NCBI GenBank assembly: GCA_009602735.1
Contig: WELA01013856.1
Location: forward strand, 768,017-790,656
Source of the DNA: Mesotaenium endlicherianum
Taxonomy: Eukaryota; Streptophyta; Zygnematophyceae; Zygnematales; Mesotaeniaceae
DNA: 22,640 bases
Direction of reading: 5' to 3'
The notes below the pieces were generated by a model. The model was not told the origin of the DNA. It saw nothing but the letters and a program-made list of their open reading frames with translations, and ran no database searches. The position numbers and the translations under genes were made by a program. How positions within the stretch are numbered: position 1 is the stretch's first letter; every line of letters begins with the position of its first letter. This document shows, piece by piece, positions 16,353 to 22,640 of this stretch.

Positions 16353-17770
16353 ATGGCAGATACTTCGATTCTACTAAAGCCATACGAAGACAGGGCAGCA
16401 AAAGCAGAGGTACATAATCATCATAGGCACCGATGGATGACATCTTTCTACTATCTTTGGAACCAGTAAAGGAGTGTCTTAGGTAGTGTAGTTGCATTCT
16501 ATAATTCATGTTTATGTGGAACTGCGGTGGGAGGGAATAGTTGGGAACATACGTGACAGAGAGTCATGCTTGAGCAGAAGTCGCATAACCAATTTCGTTC
16601 TTGTTCCTCTGTTGCAGGAACGTTTGGCTAGGATTGAAGCTGCCCTCAATGGTCTAGGTGAGCTTTGTTGTGATAATATAGAGTATTGCTCCGTTTCATA
16701 TGGGTGGTCACTCCCCACAGAAAGGTCTGTCGTAGTTTGATGGGATAGTACGAGCTCCGATCTTATGCACGAGTTGGTGGCTGTGCTTTGACATGCATAC
16801 TGACGTGTGCCTGTCTCATTACTTTAAGACGTAGTTATTTTGGCACTTCAAATTCCTGGTATTTTGAGCAAGATGTTTGACAAAGCAGTTCTCCTCGCCA
16901 GGCACAGGAAACGGAGCCAAAGGACCTGGGTTTGGGGACAGTGACACAAGCAAAATTCTGGGATCCCTTGCGGAGCTCCGCAAGAGCCTTGAGACTGCTC
17001 AGGAGGAGCAGAAGCAGTTACAATTCGAGAGAGATGAGGTGAGATTAGCAGACAACTACTAGCCTGAGCCTGACCTTAAAGAGCCACTTTACAACGCTGC
17101 GTACACCGACGCGACCGCAATTCATCTTTAGAATGTAATTTTGTCGCTTAACAGCGCTGCAATTTAACAGTCTTTGGCTATGAGGTAGAGCACCTTATTG
17201 AATCACATTGTACGTAGAAATCCTTGAAGCCTGAACCCTTACCCTTAAACCTGGCCTGCTCCTAAATCTGGTTAGGATGAGCGCATACGAGTTCGAGTGG
17301 TCTCTAAGCACAAAGGGAATCTACGATCAACAAGTTGTAGAAGATCCAGGTAGCGGCATACAATACAGGTGGCAATGTGGTCGATAACTCGTATTCACGA
17401 GATTATAGACTACGAATAAAGGGTCTGGCAGGTTCATGGGAGCATGTTTGAGAGTACATCTTGCATGTGTAGCAGCGAGCAATAGCATACCCGACATCGG
17501 TACTCCATCGACCAGTTGTGCTGCTGGAGAAGAGTAAGAGTGTGACGTGGTCGAGTCAGCATACCCTATAACTATATGCCTTCGAAAGACTTTGCTCCTG
17601 GAGAAGAGTAGAAATGTGACGCGGTCAAATCCTTACATTGTCTGCGTGAGCAGGCGGTGAAAGAGCAAGGTAGGCTGGCTACCGAGAATGCCAAGCTTCG
17701 CTATCGCGCCCAGCACTTGATACGTGCTGTGAGAGAAGCCGAGGGCAAGAAGGGCTCCGAGGGAGGCTAA
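16353..17770 (+). CDS. Small coiled-coil protein, 116 residues, complete
   Basis: Four exons, 16353-16409, 16618-16657, 16902-17038 and 17654-17770 (stop TAA), have GT-AG borders and continuous phases (0, 1, 0). The start ATG gives M-A-D-T-S-I-L-L-K-P-Y-E. Residues 1-32 are charged and helical, 33-45 form a Gly-rich linker (G-T-G-N-G-A-K-G-P-G-F-G), and about 50-107 form a coiled coil with a heptad pattern (L-A-E-L-R-K-S-L-E-T-A-Q-E-E-Q). It ends in E-N-A-K-L-R-Y-R-A-Q-H-L-I-R-A-V and a Lys/Gly tail. The K-L-R-Y-R core recalls short leucine-zipper segments such as that near the N-terminus of animal arginyl-tRNA synthetase (K-L-K-Y-R-L), but no catalytic domain follows. I do not recognise the family. 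The protein lacks a signal peptide and membrane segment, so it is probably soluble and oligomeric. Confidence 0.75.
17484..17631 (+). repeat. Two diverged tandem copies of a 74-bp unit
   Basis: The units at 17484-17557 and 17558-17631 both begin agcataccc and share an imperfect block near their 3' ends (ggagaagagta, then gtgacg-ggtc). They lie in the last intron of the coiled-coil gene. Middle parts are strongly diverged, so the duplication is old. Confidence 0.6.
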
Positions 17771-18060
17771 GCATGGGGTAGGTACACTTGGGACAAGGTA
17801 AGTCAGGCCGCAGCTAGGCCAATCTGCTGGGATATGGTATAGAGATGGAATAGGAAATCATTAAGGTGTATGTCAATGTTAACCATTAGCTAGGGTACGG
17901 TTCATTTATGTCACCAGTGGCTTATTTGTGCATGCTGGTCATGCTGCCTTCCTGATTCTTAGGACCACTCTAAAGATTGTACAAAAAATGGGGCACGGGT
18001 TTATTGTGCTGAGCTGCCAGTATGGCACTTTAGGAGCAAACTTAGCACGATAATCATGGA

Positions 18061-18081
18061 GCTATCAGTGAAGCTGATAGC
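18061..18081 (+). other. Hairpin in the probable 3' untranslated region
   Basis: Arms gctatcag and ctgatagc pair perfectly over 8 bp with a 5-nt loop. It lies 290 nt after the coiled-coil stop codon and about 29 nt before AATAAA, so it would be in the 3' end of that mRNA. A role in 3' processing or stability is possible but unproven. Confidence 0.45.
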
Positions 18082-18109
18082 AAGTGGAATTGTACAAGTG
18101 TTGTCAAAA

Positions 18110-18115
18110 AATAAA
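18110..18115 (+). terminator. Possible polyadenylation signal AATAAA
   Basis: An exact AATAAA follows the coiled-coil stop codon by about 340 nt, in the sense strand and downstream of the hairpin. A single hexamer is weak evidence, and green algae often use other signals. Confidence 0.4.
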
Positions 18116-18876
18116 AGGACTCGTTGAGTTGCTGCTTGGGGTCATACTCGTGTCTTAACCCTTGCTCCCACCTATTTCGTCACGACGTGCTGCTGCTACA
18201 TGCCTGAGCTTGTGAAGGCATTAGTCCGCACTGCCTGGACGAGTGAATGTTCCACGATGCAACTCGTTCACGCCACATGTAGCTTTCACAGCCAAGGGCC
18301 CCCACGCTAATGCTAACTCTGGTCCGTCCAGGCTCGGTTGAGAGTTGACTAGTTACTCTGACCCTCTAGAGCAGTGCGCACGCGTGTTAGGGTGGAACCC
18401 AGGAGAGCCCTAAGTCCTAGGCCCTCAGCCCAAATCCCAAACCTGAAATTTTGCACCCGGAGTAAACATCCAAGCTGGCATCAATTTTGGAAGAGATAAC
18501 AAATGACTGTATATATGCATATATATGTATGCATATATAAATGTGTGTATATGTATGTACGGACATAATTGAAAGGCAGGGCTGCTTCAAAGCCCGAGAT
18601 TGCAAGATGGATTGTTGCCTGATACTTCACCAATGGGTCTGAACAGATTGTTGATGTAGACAATGGCGGTGGCGACATGTGTTTGCCATTCGTTTCAATC
18701 ACTGTATGGGACTGCCTAATGTGGCCACTTCATATATAGAGACTGATGAACTCTTTTGGGAGGGGCAAGCTCAAGGGGAAAGTTACAATCCTGAATATGG
18801 TGGTGGCGTTCCTCCGAACAGAAAAAGAAAACTTAATGCATAGAGGTGTACATGATGGTCATGCGTGTATGAGCGG

Positions 18877-18880
<4 letters not shown>

Positions 18881-18933
<53 letters not shown>

Positions 18934-18935
18934 NN

Positions 18936-19007
<72 letters not shown>

Positions 19008-19009
19008 AC
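18881..19009 (+). repeat. Compound (CT)n-(CA)n microsatellite with gap
   Basis: A pure CT run of about 100 nt changes directly into a CA run of about 26 nt. NN at 18934-18935 falls inside the CT run, so its true length is unknown. Ser/Leu or Arg/Glu readings are repeat artefacts. Confidence 0.95.
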
Positions 19010-20078
19010 TTCCTAAGCCAGGCAGGGCCTTGAGGTGGGCATGTGAGGTGCGATCAGCATCAGAAAATTGATCAGGGTGCATGACCTGTGACAACATGCC
19101 AGCTTAGTCCCAGGCTCCAGCCACTCCATGCTTTGAATCCATGTGGAACCTCATATAGATTGCAGTGATACCATGCACTGAAGCACGGTGAAGTTGGCAT
19201 CCTAGCAAGGAACGACTTCTTTCATCATGAGTACAATACGTCAATGAATATAATAGGACAGTTGCATGCACGTGCTGCTGTTTACAATTTCAGTAATAGC
19301 TGTTTGTAATGTGCAGAGGTCGTATGTGCACTCTTTTGATCTCTCTCCAACCTAAGAGGTTTCCTAAGTGGGAAGATCTCTTGCAATATTTCATTAGTTC
19401 CATGCAAGTTTGATTGCGGACATTGATGCCATACACCTGTTTTGGAGTGTTCTTAAATTGCGGTGCAAATGTCAAGAATGATCATTCTGTTGTCATTGTC
19501 CATTTGCAGGTGCACAAGGGCAGACGATGGACAAAGCACTAGCACACTTTAGTGTTGACTGGCAAACATATATAAATCTGATCTGACATACTCGAAGCCA
19601 TTCGGATGAAATCACACCGAGACAAAGACCTCCCAATGGTCTCATATGTCATGGACATTCTAGCTTGCACGTGCATGCAGGGCGACCATATTGATGCGAT
19701 TTTTGGGTGCTGAAGGTGTTTACTCTGGTGTTTGAACAATGCAGCGGTTCTGGTCGATCGCGCACCCTATCATTCAAAGGCCAACCATGAACCTTTCAAA
19801 TAGTCCCCCTTTGCAGGAATAGCTCATGTACTTTCATCAAAAAAACAATCCTTCAAGCAATTACTAAGCGTTCACCCAGCTAAATACTGCAACACATGAA
19901 AAGCTGCGGCTGTCCTTGGTCCATTCAGTCAAGCAGCCAACATTCACAAGGATCGGTCTCTGTGGTCATGAAAAACGTACATATTCGTATGCGGGAGCTT
20001 GCAAAACTTGTCCCACGTTCTACCTCACATCTGGTTAACAGTAGGAAGAGTACTGCATGCACGCTCAAATATGGGTCC

Positions 20079-21769
20079 TCATAGGGTGCTCTTGCTCAAC
20101 TGCGACTTCACAAGAATTGATTCCATCCATCCTCTTTCCTTCACCACCAGCTTGCCGCCGCCAGTCGACACGCTCACGCGGCAGCACTTGTCGAGCTCAG
20201 ACTGGCCTTCGCTCCTCTCTGAAGAGGGCGACGGGTCCGCGTTGTCCGCACTCAGCTCCAGCTCTCCAGGCGCTTTGAGCACTTGTGAGGACCCAGCACT
20301 TGCCCCCACCTCCCGCACCTGAGGTGCACAAACATCCCACACATGGACAACAGTGGCAGGCTCGCAACTTTCCAATATTCAAATTTTGATTTTTTGTTTG
20401 TTTAAGCTTTCCAAGTCTCAACTAGCATGCGACATTGGTCACAAGCAAACAGCTGAAGAATGGCGCCAGTTTCTGGCAGGCTGCAGGGGGTCAAGCGCAC
20501 GCACGGCAGTCGCAAGACTTGTTCTCCTGCTCAGAACCCTAGCCCAAAACCTTACGCACCTCACAGACTCAACGTCTGCGGGCCACCTGGCAAGCACCTA
20601 TGCTGGCTCCTGAAACCAGCCAAGTGCTCTAGTTGCTCCACGCTTCTCATGGCACCCTCTGGACCCGCCATCTGGACGGCTGTATGAGGGCCGGAAATGC
20701 CATACGTGCCACCCGTAGCGCTCATAGGAGCGGCTGTTTTCTGTCCCGATTGTGTGTTTCAGGGTAAAATAAGCTGCCCGCAGCCGGCGGTCAGAGTCGG
20801 AGCGCACCTGGACGTGGAGGGTGGGCGGCACGTAGATGAGCACGTCGCCCCCGCCCGAGTCCACCTCCACCTGCCCACCCATCGCGCCGCACCGTGCCAG
20901 GTGTCAGCAGCCGAGCCTGCACGCGCGTGCGCCCGTCGGCACCTTCTTCCTGCTCCCCTTCTCCGGGGGGACACTGGTCTTTCTTGGACATGGGAGAGAC
21001 GGCCAAGCACGCAAAGTCGCATTCGCCGTCAGAACCCCACGTGGGATAAAAGGAGGTCTTGAGCGTTCAGGAGACGGCCGACTGGCGCCACACACCACGC
21101 TTGCGCCAGGAGGGGCTGTTTTGCTTAGGTTGCAGGTCCGCTTGCGTCTGGTTCAACTCTTGCTACTTTCTGATCTTCTTTTGAGACGGAGATCCACGGG
21201 GCGGGGGAAGGGGCGGGGAGGAGGGGCAGCTTCGTTGCCAGCGACATGCCTCTTGCCTCAAGCCAAATGCAAGTCCCAGGGCCCGGCCCAGCCGCGCCAA
21301 AGCCGGAGTCGAGCGAGCGCTCCCGCTTGCAATGCTACGAACTGGCTACCTGTGCACGCGACCCCAGCAAGGCCCCGGTCGAGCGAGCGCACCCCCTTGC
21401 CTCGCCAAAGCAGGCCACGAAGCACTCAGCCCCTCTGGTGCTCCCCCCAGCTTCTGCTCGCCAGCTCTGACGAGGTGGTCTTGCAGAACAGCAGCACCTG
21501 CAAAGAGCGTTGGAAGTGGCAGTGGCAGTGGCAGCGGCAGTGTGCCTCCGAGCTGGTATGGCTAGGGGCTTGGGCTAAGGAGAAGGGGGCGAGTGGGCCG
21601 GAGTGGGGGCCAGGGCTGAGGAGGAGAGGGTGATGCGTGGGCTGGTGAGGGGAGGGAGCCGGGGCTGAAGAGAACGGGGCCGCAATGAGCAGCGGCAGCT
21701 CGCACCTCACGAGCGGCCTGGAGGAGCTGTAGCTCCACATTGCCGCCACTTGTCACCACTTTGGCACAC
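20079..21769 (-). CDS. FAM185A-like protein, 3' exons (partial)
   Basis: Three minus-strand exons are supported. 21769-21706 encodes C-A-K-V-V-T-S-G-G-N-V-E-L-Q. 20870-20808 encodes V-E-V-D-S-G-G-G-D-V-L-I-Y-V-P-P. 20318-20079 (stop TGA) ends C-R-V-S-V-S-T-G-G-G-K-L-V-V-K-E-R-G-W-M-E-S-I-L. These follow the repeating strand-turn pattern of DUF4097-type right-handed beta structures. The end resembles the vertebrate FAM185A C-terminus, where a G-x-V-x-x-R-R-x-S-W-F-Q-S-L motif closes the protein. Phases are compatible (0 to 0), but by comparison about 100 residues should lie between the first two exons, so one or more exons in 20871-21705 are missing from this model. FAM185A has no firmly known function. 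The assignment rests on remembered motifs and could be another beta-repeat family. Confidence 0.45.
20871..21705. other. Unresolved interval in the FAM185A-like gene
   Basis: This GC-rich interval probably contains missing exons, but none could be fixed. A stretch after a clear acceptor near 21520-21446 (minus: V-L-L-F-C-K-T-T-S-S-E-L-A-S-R) is in the right phase, yet it runs to a stop and does not resemble the family. A short ggcagt repeat lies near 21516-21545. Confidence 0.4.
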
Positions 21770-22114
21770 CTGCGGACAACGGCACGTCACATCATGAGCA
21801 CGGCGTGTGCACTCTCCCCCCCCCAGGTATTGTATTCGTGAGGGTGTTAGTGTCAACCATAGTGTCCTTGATTGAGGGGGTGCAGCAGACAGTCAGACAG
21901 AAACACATACAAGTCCGAGAAAAGCATATCGAGCCCACCTGTACACACGCACACATGTTTTACGAGACTGACAGTGGGGCAAGACCGTTGCTCAGAGTTC
22001 AGGGTCGAGAGCAAATGGTGCAAGGTTTGGCATTGCTACTCCCTGGAAGATTAAAGTCCGACCCCAAAGTCCGTGAAACTACCACTGCCATCGTTGCCTT
22101 GCTCCCTCACAGAC

Positions 22115-22186
22115 GATGAGGCGAGGGACACGATAATCCGCACACAACGAGCATCCTCCAGTTTGACCTCCTTGATCCAAAAAACA
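22115..22186 (-). CDS. Candidate upstream exon of the FAM185A-like gene
   Basis: This minus-strand stretch reads V-F-W-I-K-E-V-K-L-E-D-A-R-C-V-R-I-I-V, fitting the same beta-repeat pattern. It leaves two bases at a gtctgt donor, the phase that the exon at 21769 needs. The acceptor (gcgtggtgcag) has a poor pyrimidine tract. The opposite strand has a better acceptor at the same place (gctccctcacag before 22113), so the strand is not certain. Confidence 0.28.
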
Positions 22187-22333
22187 CTGCACCACGCAAA
22201 TCAGACCCTACAGCCTCACCCTTGCTTCAACCCAGTGAGCCAAAAACCCATAACCCAGGGCCCCATAGCGGAAGGCCTGAGAAGCCAGACAGTCTGAGCC
22301 CCAAACGGCACGCTGCAAGCGTGAGGGCTGCAG

Positions 22334-22449
22334 CCCAAGCTGCTCGAGCAGGGCTGGGCTCCGGCGAACGGCTGCACGTACGACGACGCGATGGGGCACA
22401 TTATGAAGGACATGGCACGGCTTGCCGTCTGCGCACAGAGGGGGGACCG
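22334..22449 (+). CDS. Candidate exon of an unidentified plus-strand gene
   Basis: After ggctgcag the plus frame reads P-K-L-L-E-Q-G-W-A-P-A-N-G-C-T-Y-D-D-A-M, then G-H-I-M-K-D-M-A-R-L-A-V-C-A-Q, with strong G/C at third codon positions like the confident exons here. A GT donor follows at 22450, or the frame continues to a TGA at 22560. I do not recognise the protein. The minus strand is also open here, so this could be a shadow of an exon of the leftward gene. Confidence 0.3.
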
Positions 22450-22640
22450 GTGCGGAGATGCAGCAGTGGACTGGAAATGCAGCAATGAAGTGGACGTGCA
22501 TTTGCAACCAGGCGTTTGGTGCAGCACACAAGCTGGTATGCGTGCTGCCGGCCTCTCCTGACGGGGCCACATACCGTAGAGGTGGAATTCCTAGCGTGTG
22601 GAGTGCGAGGGCAAGAGGGGGAAGGGGGAGGGGGGGGATG

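Larger units (their letters stand above)
17771..20078. other. Convergent intergenic region with simple repeats
   Basis: This stretch lies between the coiled-coil gene (plus) and the FAM185A-like gene (minus). It contains the hairpin and AATAAA above, a TATATG/TATGTA patch near 18510-18560, and a CT/CA microsatellite. One protein-like frame of about 40 codons (19586-19708, plus: ...D-L-P-M-V-S-Y-V-M-D-I-L-A-C) has no recognised family and may be a decayed element. No intact transposon gene, terminal repeat or RNA gene was found. Confidence 0.5.

Noticed and set aside
18746..19097. Ser/Leu or Arg/Glu repeat proteins in the CT tract
   Set aside because: They are pure microsatellite translations with no flanking domain or splice support.
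20319..20375. A WD40-like V-H-V-W-D-V motif on the minus strand
   Set aside because: It lies just upstream of the cctcag acceptor of the last FAM185A-like exon, so it is intronic in that model. No other propeller repeat motif is nearby.

Overview
The window is nuclear DNA from an intron-rich eukaryote. Every gene found is split by GT-AG introns, with exons of about 40-260 bp separated by introns of about 100-1500 bp that hold long microsatellites. No prokaryotic operons, transfer RNA genes, complete transposons or CRISPR arrays were seen. The best taxonomic clue is the NAC-alpha gene, whose G-G-R-S-K-Q-S-R-S-E junction and V-M-T-Q-A-G-V-S-R stretch look like land-plant and green-algal versions. 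A DUF3444-like domain and degenerate CCCTAAA-type motifs agree with this. A green or streptophyte alga, or another member of Archaeplastida, is the best guess; the species cannot be named.

Layout. (1) 270-5676, plus strand: exons of a gene with a DUF3444-like domain and an acidic tail, interrupted by long AC and TG microsatellites. A 1093-bp block containing one exon appears twice around a single N and is probably an assembly artefact. (2) 6539-9387 (possibly to 9663), minus strand: nascent polypeptide-associated complex subunit alpha, convergent with gene 1. (3) 11193-15348, minus strand: a complete ten-exon WD40 gene that I assign to DCAF12, a substrate receptor of CUL4-DDB1 ubiquitin ligases. 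One intron holds an oligo-G run of 184 G plus one N. (4) 16353-17770, plus strand: a complete four-exon gene for a 116-residue coiled-coil protein, divergent from gene 3. (5) 20079-21769 (possibly to 22186), minus strand: 3' exons of a gene resembling FAM185A. A candidate plus-strand exon lies at the right edge.

The neighbours do not form a pathway. NAC-alpha acts at the ribosome and DCAF12 in ubiquitin-dependent turnover; the others have no established role I can name. The arrangement looks like ordinary eukaryotic gene order. I found no convincing new multi-gene system. The points most worth checking are the duplicated block, the oligo-G run, a two-residue deletion in a normally constant NAC-domain motif, and the pairing potential of CA and UG tracts around one exon.

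Exon limits were read by eye from splice signals, reading-phase continuity and remembered family sequences, with no alignment program. N characters at 3267, 8601, 13681 and 18934-18935 mark unresolved joins, so repeat lengths near them are unreliable.
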